Positions 1 through 7,012 are shown, counted from the first letter of the stretch. The stretch is DNA of 64,000 bases from Rhizobiaceae bacterium (GCA_017643495.1 JAEPNK010000001.1:1345623-1409622); one strand, 5' to 3'. Notes: a model not told the origin generated them from the sequence alone. Numbers and translations: made by a program.

Positions 1-402
1 TGAATAGTCCACCTCTACTTCTGCTGTTGCGTTAGAGAATTGATCTTCATCGAGATTTTCGCGGTCAACTCCAAGCTCTTCGGCGAGAAGTGTCATCCTC
101 TTTTCCCCGCTTGCCTCGATTTCCACTTCATCACCTTCGGCATCGAGTCCGATCCACCCGAGGTCATCCGCATCAAACATCTCTGGTGATCGCAGTTCGT
201 CGCTCAGCTCAGTACCGAGACGTGACTCGTAGTAGCCAGTACGCTCGGCCAGGAGTGCAACTGCAAAGCCATCCGCCCATTCAGGCTTCTGGTCTGTCGG
301 TGTGGTTACTTCACCTGTCAGGCTATCAACCATAAGAACGCCCTCATGGCCTTCCTTGTGAACCGGAACTTCCTTACCTACCGGGGTTTTTGTTGAGTTC
401 AT
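1..402 (-). CDS. Hypothetical phage early protein, 3' end beyond window
   Basis: Open frame of 134 codons with no stop, running off the left edge. It starts at the ATG complementary to 400-402, preceded by an AAAGGAAAAATT stretch that serves as ribosome site. The visible part is acidic (for example DADDLGWIGLDAEGDEVEIE) with no signal peptide or membrane segment. I do not recognise the family. It is the last visible gene of the early accessory block and follows a long hairpin and a tandem phage promoter. Confidence 0.75.
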   Translation of the reverse strand, partial: MNSTKTPVGKEVPVHKEGHEGVLMVDSLTGEVTTPTDQKPEWADGFAVALLAERTGYYESRLGTELSDELRSPEMFDADDLGWIGLDAEGDEVEIEASGEKRMTLLAEELGVDRENLDEDQFSNATAEVEVDYS

Positions 403-437
403 AATTTTTCCTTTAAGACCGTCCTTGATGAATTATA

Positions 438-474
438 GGCGGACCTGACCAAAAGGACAGTCATCAGGTCCGCC
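438..474 (-). terminator. Long hairpin between early genes
   Basis: Perfect 11-base inverted repeat: GGCGGACCTGA at 438-448 and TCAGGTCCGCC at 464-474, loop 15 bases. It lies between the tandem phage promoter (511-548) and the next gene. No T-run follows on the minus strand, so it is either a weak phage-polymerase terminator or a processing or stability hairpin in the leader of the next gene. Confidence 0.5.
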
Positions 475-510
475 TTCACCACGCACGTTACCGTTTGTGG
501 CAGTTAACTA

Positions 511-529
511 GACTATACGTCAAATGGTA
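511..529 (-). promoter_or_regulatory. Phage RNA polymerase promoter, second of a tandem pair
   Basis: Minus strand TACCATTTGACGTATAGTC shares the TACCATTTGAC half of the promoter family but has a divergent initiation half. It lies directly downstream of the better copy at 528-548. Confidence 0.45.
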
Positions 530-548
530 TAGTGTGTCAAATGGTAAT
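528..548 (-). promoter_or_regulatory. T7-like phage promoter
   Basis: Minus strand reads ATTACCATTTGACACACTATA. The end CACTATA is identical to the T7 core, the closest of all copies in this half. It lies just after the stop of the gene at 559-906 and would drive the partial gene at 1-402. Confidence 0.65.
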
Positions 549-558
549 GTCTGTTTGG

Positions 559-906
559 TTAGCTCTGGTCCTCCTCCTGCTCCTCGTCGTCTCCAATGCG
601 CCAGACGCCAACACCTTGCGCCGCATTCTCAACCATGTTCCTAATGGTGAACTTCCATGGCTTCTCACCGGCCTTCTCCTGCCGGTCCTGGAACTTCTTG
701 ATGGAAGCATAGATTGTCTTGTACTTGGCCGACTCCACGAACACGTAGTCACCGACCTCTTCCAGCTTGTCCCAATGATATTTGATGGCCCCGCCGCCAG
801 TTCGTGGTGGAATCGGGACATCCTTACGGACATTCATGACGAACTCTTCACCTGAACTGGTAGTACTCTTTTCGCCCGGTAGAGGGGCTTTCTTCGCTTT
901 GCTCAC
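559..906 (-). CDS. Hypothetical phage protein (115 aa)
   Basis: I chose the GTG start complementary to 904-906 because AAGGAG lies 8 bases before it and it begins one base after the stop of the upstream gene. A longer frame, to 939, would overlap that gene. The protein has a basic start (MSKAKKAPLPGEK) and a very acidic end (GDDEEQEEDQS). No known domain recognised. It is probably co-transcribed with 908-1243 from the promoter at 1255-1275. Confidence 0.65.
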   Translation of the reverse strand: MSKAKKAPLPGEKSTTSSGEEFVMNVRKDVPIPPRTGGGAIKYHWDKLEEVGDYVFVESAKYKTIYASIKKFQDRQEKAGEKPWKFTIRNMVENAAQGVGVWRIGDDEEQEEDQS

Positions 907-907
907 T

Positions 908-1243
908 TCACTTCTCCTTCTCTTGTGATCCATGCACACTTGCCGCCCGGATTGCCCACAGGGCGTCTGAATAACTCTTGCTTGTCTTTGATACCTTTCT
1001 CTTTGGTTCCACTTTCTGCTTCGTCTTGATCTTCAGAGGCTTGGCCCACAAGTGCCACCGGAAGTTGCGCCTTGAGGATTTGCTGACCTGCCCAATGATG
1101 CTCCCTTTCACCCGCACAAACACCGTGTTGGTCATGCCCGGTTTATCCCAGAATGATCCCTTGGAAACTTCCTCCGAAGTCTCCCCAAACAGGTTCCGGG
1201 GAGGTTTAATATCCTTTTGGTCAACCACTATGATTTTGTTCAT
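908..1243 (-). CDS. Hypothetical basic phage protein (111 aa)
   Basis: Starts MNKIIVVDQKDIKPPRN after an AAAGAGA ribosome site and a phage promoter at 1255-1275. The second half is rich in Lys and Arg (KPLKIKTKQKVEPKRKVSK), suggesting nucleic-acid or acidic-surface contact, but no family is recognised. It is followed one base later by 559-906. Confidence 0.65.
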   Translation of the reverse strand: MNKIIVVDQKDIKPPRNLFGETSEEVSKGSFWDKPGMTNTVFVRVKGSIIGQVSKSSRRNFRWHLWAKPLKIKTKQKVEPKRKVSKTSKSYSDALWAIRAASVHGSQEKEK

Positions 1244-1254
1244 TGATAATCTCT

Positions 1255-1275
1255 TTCAGTCAGTCATTCGGTATT
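1255..1275 (-). promoter_or_regulatory. T7-like phage promoter
   Basis: Minus strand AATACCGAATGACTGACTGAA matches the family core ACC-NN-N-TGACTGAC. It sits in the 38-base gap between the hydrolase-like gene and 908-1243. Confidence 0.6.
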
Positions 1276-1281
1276 GTTGAT

Positions 1282-1794
1282 TCAGTTGGAGAGTGTCTCG
1301 GACACCCGTTTGACGATCCTGTCGTGGACCCTCTTGTTAGACATTGCCTCAACATGTCCAACGTCACGTGGAAGTGTTTCGAGTTCCCATGTTCCCACGA
1401 AGTCAGACCCTAGTCGTACTCTCCTAAGCCTTGCACGAAGGTCCAGTAGGTAGCGAATATTCCTACCAGCGTCAGGGCAGGGGCGTAGTGTCCGGTCCAC
1501 AGATGCCAGCAGGGCAACATTCCCCTTGTACCGCTTTGCGATAGACAGTGCTGCGTAGACACCGTTACTGTGTCCGATGAGGATCAACTTCCCGCCTTCC
1601 TCCATAGTGCCCTCAATCTCTTCCAGGGCCTTCTCCCACTTGTTCCAGATTCTGAAATGTGTGGTTGTCTCGTTGTCGGGTAGTAGGTCATCCAGACGTT
1701 CTTCAAGGGTCAGGATTCCCTTTCGGTATCTCGGGAAGATGCTGCTGAACAGGCCCGAGAATAGCCATATCTGGTCTCTAGGTTTCTGGGTCAT
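1282..1794 (-). CDS. Putative alpha/beta hydrolase
   Basis: A 170-residue protein with a hydrophobic strand leading into a nucleophile elbow, KLILIGHSNGVYAALS, that is GxSxG with Ser as the likely nucleophile. A later RDVGHVEAMS places a Gly-His where the catalytic His of the alpha/beta hydrolase family is normally found. It is shorter than most members (usually 220-300 aa), so the lid is absent or reduced. The ATG overlaps the TGA of the upstream gene (ATGA, 1791-1794), implying coupled translation. A free hydrolase is uncommon in T7-like phages; the substrate cannot be told. A non-enzymatic role is possible if the acidic residue of the triad is missing. Confidence 0.6.
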   Translation of the reverse strand: MTQKPRDQIWLFSGLFSSIFPRYRKGILTLEERLDDLLPDNETTTHFRIWNKWEKALEEIEGTMEEGGKLILIGHSNGVYAALSIAKRYKGNVALLASVDRTLRPCPDAGRNIRYLLDLRARLRRVRLGSDFVGTWELETLPRDVGHVEAMSNKRVHDRIVKRVSETLSN

Positions 1795-2063
1795 ACTCCA
1801 TGGTACTCCTTCTGCTTCTCAACAGCTCTCAGATGGCAAACTACTGTTCTTGCGCTCCCCAGACTTTTCAGGTCGGCTATAGCTTCCCACTCAACGGTAT
1901 CCTCCTCCCTTCGATAAACAGTGTAGAAAACCTTGAATCCATCTATCCCCAGCCTCCTATCCTCTAGGTAACTTTGGAAGCCCTCTGTATCACTCAATAC
2001 AAAGCTCTGAACCGAGCCATTACATTCAGCACACTTCCTCACATCGTACTCATACTTCTCCAT
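1791..2063 (-). CDS. Hypothetical phage protein with one CxxC
   Basis: A start at 2087 would begin MTDIRRDK, but those codons are the phage promoter read as protein. The ATG at 2063 follows AAGGAGAG by 6 bases and gives a 90-residue protein starting MEKYEYDVRKCAECNGSV. The single CxxC near the start could be half of a metal site. No family recognised. Overlaps the hydrolase gene by 4 bases. Confidence 0.65.
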   Translation of the reverse strand: MEKYEYDVRKCAECNGSVQSFVLSDTEGFQSYLEDRRLGIDGFKVFYTVYRREEDTVEWEAIADLKSLGSARTVVCHLRAVEKQKEYHGV

Positions 2064-2075
2064 TTTATCTCTCCT

Positions 2076-2095
2076 TATGTCAGTCATTTGGTATT
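2076..2095 (-). promoter_or_regulatory. T7-like phage promoter
   Basis: Minus strand AATACCAAATGACTGACATA. It overlaps the stop of 2094-2291 and ends just before the AAGGAGAG ribosome site of 1791-2063. Confidence 0.65.
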
Positions 2096-2291
2096 ATAGG
2101 TACCCGTCAAAGCAACCATCTGGCCTGTAACACTTCACCGCGAAACCCTTCTCAACATGCCTTGTGTCCAGACATCGAAATGTCTCGTAGACAACCTCAT
2201 AGTGAAACAGTTCGCCAATCTTCCTGAGTTCTTCAGCCGCTCTTGTTGCCCCTCTGGAGCTGATGAAAATTGTCCTTTTGATGATACCCAT
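2094..2291 (-). CDS. Hypothetical phage protein (65 aa)
   Basis: Small protein starting MGIIKRTIFISSRGATRAAEE with AGGAAATGAG before the ATG. No membrane segment or known motif. It follows 2295-2579 closely and is probably in the same transcript. Confidence 0.55.
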   Translation of the reverse strand: MGIIKRTIFISSRGATRAAEELRKIGELFHYEVVYETFRCLDTRHVEKGFAVKCYRPDGCFDGYL

Positions 2292-2294
2292 GAC

Positions 2295-2579
2295 TCATTT
2301 CCTTTGCCTGTTCTTCCAATCTTCCTTGATGAAGTCCGGTATCCAGTCCGGTGCTTCCTCTAGGTCCGGCACATACTCCTTTACCTTCTCGGCCTCTTTA
2401 GGTATGGGCCTGTCCGGCTTGGCGTACTGGAGCATCCCATCGAGAAACTCAGCCAGCTCGTCCCGGTTGTTTATCGTGATCTTGTTGAGTTCGGAGGGCG
2501 GTAACTTCCGCTCCTTCCGTATCTTGTCTGCATCGGCCTTGTGAGCCATGAAGCGGTTCTCGATGTTCCAAACAATCAT
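2295..2579 (-). CDS. Hypothetical phage protein (94 aa)
   Basis: The ATG at 2579 (MIVWNIENRFMAHKADADK) follows AAAGGATTG. A start at 2627 would put the promoter inside the gene. The protein is charged and probably helical, with a Pro-rich acidic stretch (EYVPDLEEAPDWIPDF) and a basic end. No family recognised. Confidence 0.6.
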   Translation of the reverse strand: MIVWNIENRFMAHKADADKIRKERKLPPSELNKITINNRDELAEFLDGMLQYAKPDRPIPKEAEKVKEYVPDLEEAPDWIPDFIKEDWKNRQRK

Positions 2580-2591
2580 TGATAACAATCC

Positions 2592-2612
2592 TTTTGTCAG
2601 TCTTTTGGTAAT
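2592..2612 (-). promoter_or_regulatory. T7-like phage promoter
   Basis: Minus strand ATTACCAAAAGACTGACAAAA, directly before the ribosome site of 2295-2579 and touching the stop of the small gene at 2612-2755. Confidence 0.6.
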
Positions 2613-2755
2613 TATGACACCAAGCAAAACCCAAAGATGATGCTTAGAACTACTACCGCCAGACCCTCATAGTTCCCCGATTGGTGGTTCTCCCGGTAAT
2701 GTCTGTCACGTTTCTGCCTCTCCAGGGCGGCACCCTCAAAGTTGAGTAGGTTCAT
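2612..2755 (-). CDS. Small membrane protein (47 aa)
   Basis: ATG at 2755 overlaps the TGA of the upstream gene (ATGA), a coupled start. The product begins MNLLNFEGAALERQKRDRHY, a charged helix, and ends in one hydrophobic segment, GLAVVVLSIIFGFCLVS. It is probably a tail-anchored inner-membrane peptide. Function unknown; similar in style to the tiny membrane genes at 36733-37292. Confidence 0.6.
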   Translation of the reverse strand: MNLLNFEGAALERQKRDRHYRENHQSGNYEGLAVVVLSIIFGFCLVS

Positions 2756-3219
2756 GATGCAAGCCTAGTCTCGAAGATCGGCGAAATGTTCATCTGCCTA
2801 ACCAGAGACTTGATAGCGTCTTCTCCGGTTCTGCTACAGACGAATGTCTCCTTCTCATCGTCATCCACTCCCCATAGAGTATATCCCACCCAGCCATCAT
2901 TGGTGACAATGTATTTAGTGAAAGTCTTAGGACCGTACTTCTCCAAGGCCCACTCTTTTGGGTCCTTAATAAGTTCGAGTGTCTCATCGTCCACACACTC
3001 TCTCATGAACTCCGGTATAAATTCCCAAGCAAAGGAGCTACTGTAGTCACAGTCTACCGCTACCAACCAAGCTTCGTTCAGGGGGCCTATTAACCGACTT
3101 GCCCTCTCTCTGACAGGACCAAATTTATAATCCCTAAGAGCTATCCTGTACGTGGACAGTCGGCCTTCAATGATGTGCTCCCATAGAGCCATAGCATCCA
3201 TAAGTTTCTCAGTGCTCAT
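2752..3219 (-). CDS. Hypothetical phage protein (155 aa)
   Basis: Starts MSTEKLMDAMALWEHIIEG after AAGGAGACAAGCGA. Mixed, acidic soluble protein with no membrane segment. I do not recognise it. It lies beside ArdA in a block whose genes have their own phage promoters, so an anti-defence or host-takeover role is possible but unproven. Confidence 0.6.
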   Translation of the reverse strand: MSTEKLMDAMALWEHIIEGRLSTYRIALRDYKFGPVRERASRLIGPLNEAWLVAVDCDYSSSFAWEFIPEFMRECVDDETLELIKDPKEWALEKYGPKTFTKYIVTNDGWVGYTLWGVDDDEKETFVCSRTGEDAIKSLVRQMNISPIFETRLAS

Positions 3220-3238
3220 TCGCTTGTCTCCTTTTCCT

Positions 3239-3258
3239 TATGTCAGTCATTCGGTAAT
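3239..3258 (-). promoter_or_regulatory. T7-like phage promoter
   Basis: Minus strand ATTACCGAATGACTGACATA, between the ArdA stop and the ribosome site of 2752-3219. Confidence 0.65.
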
Positions 3259-3260
3259 GT

Positions 3261-3902
3261 CTAGTGGTTGTAAAAGATATACGTGTATCCGTCACACTCC
3301 ACCGTATAATAGTCCATGATCCAGTCCCTAGCCACAGACTCCCAGTCCACGTAGCTGATGAGGGGATTGTTGTCAGGTCCTAGGTATCCCATGTCTTCGG
3401 CTTGATCCATAGCCCACTCATCCAGCCTGTGAAACGCACCTCCAAAGTTGTTCTCCAGCTCTGACTTGATGTCCTCTGCATCGAGACCATCACCAAAGTC
3501 ATTGATATACTGGGAAGCCACTTCGCCCGGTATACCGATGTCATCCGCCGCCTCGATTATGGCTACCTGATAAGCCACCGCTTTGAGACCGGAAAACTCC
3601 CCAATGTTAGACAGACCCTCATAGTCATGGATAGCCCACTCCTCCGCTGATCGTATCTCCTTGTTCCGGCCTCCACAGGACTCACAGTCTGGAAGTTCTA
3701 TCCTGTCCGTGTATAGCACTACACGTTCGCACTCCTGACATTGCACGGCGTCCACGTTCGGGAACTTAGAGCTGGCCAGCACCTTGCTAACCTCCTCTTG
3801 CATCTCCTCAACGTCTGTCGTGGCGTCTATCCACTTACCATGAAGCCTTCCGTTGTTATAGGAGGCTATGCAAGCCACATAGATTCTCGGTTGTTCGCTC
3901 AT
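3261..3902 (-). CDS. ardA: Antirestriction protein ArdA with zinc-ribbon insert
   Basis: ArdA is an elongated acidic DNA mimic that blocks type I restriction-modification enzymes. Family signatures are clear: RIYVACIASYNNGRLHGKWI at the N terminus and AEEWAIHDYEGL at residues 87-98, then the acidic helical domains. At 213 aa it is longer than usual ArdA (about 165-170 aa); the extra length includes an insert at about residues 50-84 with Cys55, Cys58, Cys73 and Cys76 spaced like a zinc ribbon. Its position near the former left end of the phage genome matches that of T7 gene 0.3 (Ocr), which does the same job by a different fold. It has its own promoter and ribosome site (3900-3936). Confidence 0.88.
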   Translation of the reverse strand: MSEQPRIYVACIASYNNGRLHGKWIDATTDVEEMQEEVSKVLASSKFPNVDAVQCQECERVVLYTDRIELPDCESCGGRNKEIRSAEEWAIHDYEGLSNIGEFSGLKAVAYQVAIIEAADDIGIPGEVASQYINDFGDGLDAEDIKSELENNFGGAFHRLDEWAMDQAEDMGYLGPDNNPLISYVDWESVARDWIMDYYTVECDGYTYIFYNH

Positions 3903-3936
3903 TGTCTTGTCCCTTTGTATTGTCTGTCAAGTGGTA
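3900..3936 (-). repeat. Promoter plus ribosome-site cassette, copy 1
   Basis: A 37-base stretch identical to 4679-4715. It covers the T7-like promoter, AAAGGGAC ribosome site and the ATG of ArdA. Identity over a non-coding leader suggests a recently copied expression cassette. Confidence 0.8.
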
Positions 3937-3938
3937 AT
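3918..3938 (-). promoter_or_regulatory. T7-like phage promoter of ardA
   Basis: Minus strand ATTACCACTTGACAGACAATA; expected initiation at the next base, 15 bases before the ArdA start codon. Confidence 0.7.
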
Positions 3939-3940
3939 GT

Positions 3941-4681
3941 TTAGATGGACTTTAGGTGGTTCAACGCCTCCAGTGCCAGTGAGGTAATCGTCCCCGGCTT
4001 AATGTCTGATACCTTCACGACTTTCTTGAAGTTTCCATGGGTCTGGTCGGCCTTTCCTCCCATATAGGTAAGCCAGCTTACATGATCCCTACCATAGTCA
4101 AGGTCAGTGTTCAGGTATGCATCGAAATACACTTCCGGTTCACCAGTCACATTGTCGGAGTTTTCAGCATCATAATAGATGGCCCTAGCCTTCCAAAAGT
4201 AGACACCAGATTCCATCCAATATTCGTGCTCAAAATCCCAGTAGCTCTCCCGTAGACTCTCCGCCTTTTCCCCTTGCTCTTCAATCCAGTGTTGTACCGC
4301 ATTGAGTTTCTCATACCTCTCCTTAAACTCTCCCAGGGTAGTAATGGACTGCCCGGTTTCATCCTCAAACCACAACTCGGCAACATCATCCGCATTGGCG
4401 TCTATAATTTCTTGTATTGGTTCTGGTACTTTTCCCGTCCCAATATCAAAGCCAATTACTTGCGGCAGGCACATCTGCCAGCCACCCTCAGTGAACGGAA
4501 TGAACCCGCTCCGCGACACATTCTCAATCTCCTCCGGCTCCGCCTCATATTGATATGACATATCGCTGCTCACTAGGTATTCTATCAGTTCCGCGATATA
4601 TTCCCGGCAAAGGTCATGCACTTCCCCTTCAAACGGCTCATCAAGGTTATACCTGTTGCCGGTCTCGATAATTGTTCCCAT
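3941..4681 (-). CDS. Acidic hypothetical protein next to ArdA (246 aa)
   Basis: Starts MGTIIETGNRYNLDEPFEGE, expressed from a leader identical to that of ArdA. Very rich in Glu and Asp and in aromatic residues (ESYWDFEHEYWMESGVYFW), with no membrane segment or signal. No family recognised. The acidic nature and shared leader make a DNA-mimic or other anti-defence role a reasonable guess, no more. Confidence 0.7.
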   Translation of the reverse strand: MGTIIETGNRYNLDEPFEGEVHDLCREYIAELIEYLVSSDMSYQYEAEPEEIENVSRSGFIPFTEGGWQMCLPQVIGFDIGTGKVPEPIQEIIDANADDVAELWFEDETGQSITTLGEFKERYEKLNAVQHWIEEQGEKAESLRESYWDFEHEYWMESGVYFWKARAIYYDAENSDNVTGEPEVYFDAYLNTDLDYGRDHVSWLTYMGGKADQTHGNFKKVVKVSDIKPGTITSLALEALNHLKSI

Positions 4682-4715
4682 TGTCTTGTCCCTTTGTATT
4701 GTCTGTCAAGTGGTA
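4679..4715 (-). repeat. Promoter plus ribosome-site cassette, copy 2
   Basis: Identical over 37 bases to 3900-3936; ends with the ATG of 3941-4681. Confidence 0.8.
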
Positions 4716-4717
4716 TT
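4697..4717 (-). promoter_or_regulatory. T7-like phage promoter
   Basis: Minus strand AATACCACTTGACAGACAATA before 3941-4681. Confidence 0.7.
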
Positions 4718-4718
4718 G

Positions 4719-5474
4719 TTAGGCCACTTTAATTTCATTTGCCCAGCATGGTCCTACCAACCCGTAGGTTTCTTGGACCCCATAACCCCTTGTCCCGTCT
4801 ATGAATATTTCCGCCGCAATCTTCCTAGTTCTGCCCTTGTATTGGTCATTTGCGCAGGTACCGGACCCATTCCACGTACACGCTCCAAGTGTGAAGTCAT
4901 CGGAGCTGATAATGATATGCGTTGGTTTTTTCCCACTCTCCAGTATCTCCTCTAGGTCCAATGTCCCGAGTACGGTCAGATAAGTATCCTGATAACCCGC
5001 CTCATTTTGCCAAGGGTCATCAATCCCGCAATGGTCCTTCAGATACCTAGCCAGATACCCGGCGTTAGGCTGCGGGTCCCACCCACAAGGAAACTCAATA
5101 TACTCCCCACTGCGTTTGACTGGCCTTGCGCATACATTCCCACGCCAGTTTCTTAGACAGGTTCTCAGTAGGCCGCTGAAGTCCACCCACCGGCTGTCAA
5201 AAAGGATATCCTTAATCCGTTCAGGCACTTGCTCAAAGTTTTCGTATCCGAACGCATCAGCAAACTCAGACTCCCAGAAACTCCAGTCTATGTAGTCGTA
5301 AGTCTCTAACTCAATCTCCCACCACTCCTCACGGAATGTATCAAACTCGCCTGCAATTATTAACTCCGCAAGTCTATCCGGCAAGACATCCCTATAGTCA
5401 CCATAGACCACATAAGGATTGTCATTGAGGTATTGCATCATTCTTGTTCTACGCTTGGATTGAAACTTTTCCAT
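4719..5474 (-). CDS. Hypothetical phage protein (251 aa)
   Basis: Starts MEKFQSKRRTRMMQYLNDNP. The first half is acidic and aromatic (WWEIELETYDYIDWSFWESE); the second contains scattered Cys residues and a probable mixed alpha/beta region (THIIISSDDFTLGACTWNG). No domain recognised. It is the third gene in a row with nearly the same promoter-leader, so it belongs to the same accessory module as ArdA. Confidence 0.65.
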   Translation of the reverse strand: MEKFQSKRRTRMMQYLNDNPYVVYGDYRDVLPDRLAELIIAGEFDTFREEWWEIELETYDYIDWSFWESEFADAFGYENFEQVPERIKDILFDSRWVDFSGLLRTCLRNWRGNVCARPVKRSGEYIEFPCGWDPQPNAGYLARYLKDHCGIDDPWQNEAGYQDTYLTVLGTLDLEEILESGKKPTHIIISSDDFTLGACTWNGSGTCANDQYKGRTRKIAAEIFIDGTRGYGVQETYGLVGPCWANEIKVA

Positions 5475-5489
5475 AGTCCTGTCCTCTTG

Positions 5490-5510
5490 TATTGTCTGTC
5501 AAGTGGTAAC
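5490..5510 (-). promoter_or_regulatory. T7-like phage promoter
   Basis: Minus strand GTTACCACTTGACAGACAATA, followed by an AGAGGACAGGACT leader to the ATG at 5474. Confidence 0.68.
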
Positions 5511-5516
5511 ATTGTG

Positions 5517-5735
5517 TCACGGTTGAATGAACAAGGTGTCGTATTCATGAAGTGATAGAAACTCCTCAAAGCTTCTATTCGTCCCCTCCTGAAATTCTTC
5601 CAATTCATCCAGAAATTGTCCCGAGTCCTCACCTTGGAGAAAAAACTCAGAGTTATCCCTTAGGTCAACTACGCTCAATGCCAGTCCGTTATGGTACGTA
5701 GTCATCAAATAGGGGCCATGTCTCAATTCAACCAT
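5517..5735 (-). CDS. Small acidic phage protein (72 aa)
   Basis: ATG at 5735 is preceded by AGGAGGGTTATC. A start at 5759 would translate promoter bases. The product, MVELRHGPYLMTTYHNG onward, turns strongly acidic (GEDSGQFLDELEEFQEG). No family recognised. Confidence 0.62.
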   Translation of the reverse strand: MVELRHGPYLMTTYHNGLALSVVDLRDNSEFFLQGEDSGQFLDELEEFQEGTNRSFEEFLSLHEYDTLFIQP

Positions 5736-5747
5736 GATAACCCTCCT

Positions 5748-5767
5748 AATGTCTGTCAAGTGGTACT
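5748..5767 (-). promoter_or_regulatory. T7-like phage promoter
   Basis: Minus strand AGTACCACTTGACAGACATT, overlapping the stop of 5766-5972 and ending at the AGGAGG ribosome site of 5517-5735. Confidence 0.65.
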
Positions 5768-5972
5768 ATTCAGCCGCATCTTTAAGTACATCGGCACACT
5801 GTTTCATGGCGTAGTTAAAGCCAACCATAAGGGCGACACCCGTAGGCATTTGTGGAGGCTGTACCTCAAGCCAATTCTCCAACTCCTCTCTTGTCTCGGG
5901 AGTATAGAACATGTCACTAATCTGGCCGCGCAATGCCGCCTCTAGCTCCAAGAACTTATCTTTGGTTTCCAT
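5766..5972 (-). CDS. Small hypothetical early protein (68 aa)
   Basis: ATG at 5972 follows CGGAGGGATACCTAGCA; a longer frame to 6089 lacks a ribosome site. The product is probably helical (METKDKFLELEAALRGQ). It is the first gene after the gene-free repeat region and so the first early gene of the phage. No family recognised. Confidence 0.55.
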   Translation of the reverse strand: METKDKFLELEAALRGQISDMFYTPETREELENWLEVQPPQMPTGVALMVGFNYAMKQCADVLKDAAE

Positions 5973-6188
5973 TGCTAGGTATCCCTCCGTGATTAGAGTT
6001 TCGCAGGTGCTTTCCCGCATCATCAGGCCACTAGCTTCAAGTGGCGACTCATCGTCTTCCCCGTCCGCATGGTCACTCTCGGGTGCCACCCCGCCAACAT
6101 GCGATCCTTACTCTAGGCTCTTCACCTAGTGGGTCCTAGCGACTTATGCTTAGGGTCGCTGACTAGTCCTGTCTTGTCTGTTTCTACC

Positions 6189-6209
6189 ATCCGTCAGTCG
6201 TATGGTAAT
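6189..6209 (-). promoter_or_regulatory. T7-like phage promoter
   Basis: Minus strand ATTACCATACGACTGACGGAT. It contains TACGACT, identical to the T7 promoter at these seven bases. It lies at the early edge of the gene-free region. Confidence 0.6.
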
Positions 6210-6254
6210 GTCAATATGCGTTGTTTTTAAAGTGGGACGCTCTCACTGTATGCT

Positions 6255-6288
6255 TGAAGTGCTTGACTTGTTTGACTTGGAGGTTGGC
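6255..6288. repeat. Short TTGA-type tandem repeats
   Basis: Three to four imperfect 9-base units resembling CTTGACTTG in a row. Similar short repeats flank the terminal repeat in T7. Confidence 0.45.
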
Positions 6289-6384
6289 CCTTAGCCGCTT
6301 ACCGTGTCTGCCCTGCGCTTCGATGTTTGTAATATGACATGGTTATCTTTTTGTGTCTACTAAAAAATGCCACAAGAGCGAATT

Positions 6385-6413
6385 ATTTTACAAGTCACTG
6401 ATTCTACTAGCAA
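6385..6413 (-). promoter_or_regulatory. Host-type sigma-70 promoter candidate for early genes
   Basis: Minus strand TTGCTA (6413-6408), 17-base spacer, TAAAAT (6390-6385), reading toward the early genes. Such promoters are needed before the phage polymerase exists. Confidence 0.45.
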
Positions 6414-6539
6414 AAACTTATTGATATCCACCCTTTCAGCATCCCCTATACCTAATGACACCGCCTAGAGCCTCCATATGCCCCTATATATAAAGCATTA
6501 GGAAATATCCCCTTATGACAGACTCAAAGCTAAAACCCG

Positions 6540-6592
6540 GACTTGATGACGCGACTTGAGGGCAGGGCTTGAGGGAGTGACTTGAGGCTGGC
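6540..6592. repeat. Cluster of GACTTGAGG-type repeats
   Basis: Four imperfect units of 12-14 bases sharing (G)CTTGAGG or CTTGATG in tandem. Candidate protein-binding array near the genome end. Confidence 0.5.
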
Positions 6593-6620
6593 CATGGAGA
6601 GGCGAGACACCTTGTTTCCG

Positions 6621-6635
6621 TGCTCAAAGTGACTG
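6621..6635 (-). repeat. Inverted partial copy of the 21-base repeat
   Basis: Complement is CAGTCACTTTGAGCA, identical to 15 bases inside the direct repeats at 6927 and 7013. Confidence 0.6.
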
Positions 6636-6926
6636 GAATGTATTACTGATTCGATCACACAAGCGATAGGACTTCAATCCTAAGATGTTGGCGTGATATA
6701 CCCATGTGGCACGAATACTAGTTTCCCAGTCTCATATAAAGACTAATGAAAACAAAAAGTTAGCCCAGCATGTGGCACAAAAAGCCCTGATTCTGGCCCC
6801 TCTAGACCCCATGGGGGGAAACTCAAGGGTTGCCACGTAAACTGAAGCACTTAAATTTTTGACCCATTTTGAAGTACCAGGCGAATACGGTACCGACGAA
6901 CCAACAAGAAGACGATGATAAGCATG

Positions 6927-6947
6927 AAGACAGTCACTTTGAGCACT
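6927..6947 (+). repeat. 21-base direct repeat, copy 1
   Basis: AAGACAGTCACTTTGAGCAC plus T; identical to 7013-7033, 86 bases apart. Confidence 0.75.
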
Positions 6948-7012
6948 GAAGGAAGGGGAGGGTTACCTCAGCACCACTCCTCTACCTAAAGGACCAGCTT
7001 AATGAGGACATC

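Noticed and set aside
1791-2087. MTDIRRDK start for the CxxC protein, and likewise for 5517-5759
   Set aside because: These codons are the promoter core; strong ribosome sites and ATG codons follow at 2063 and 5735.
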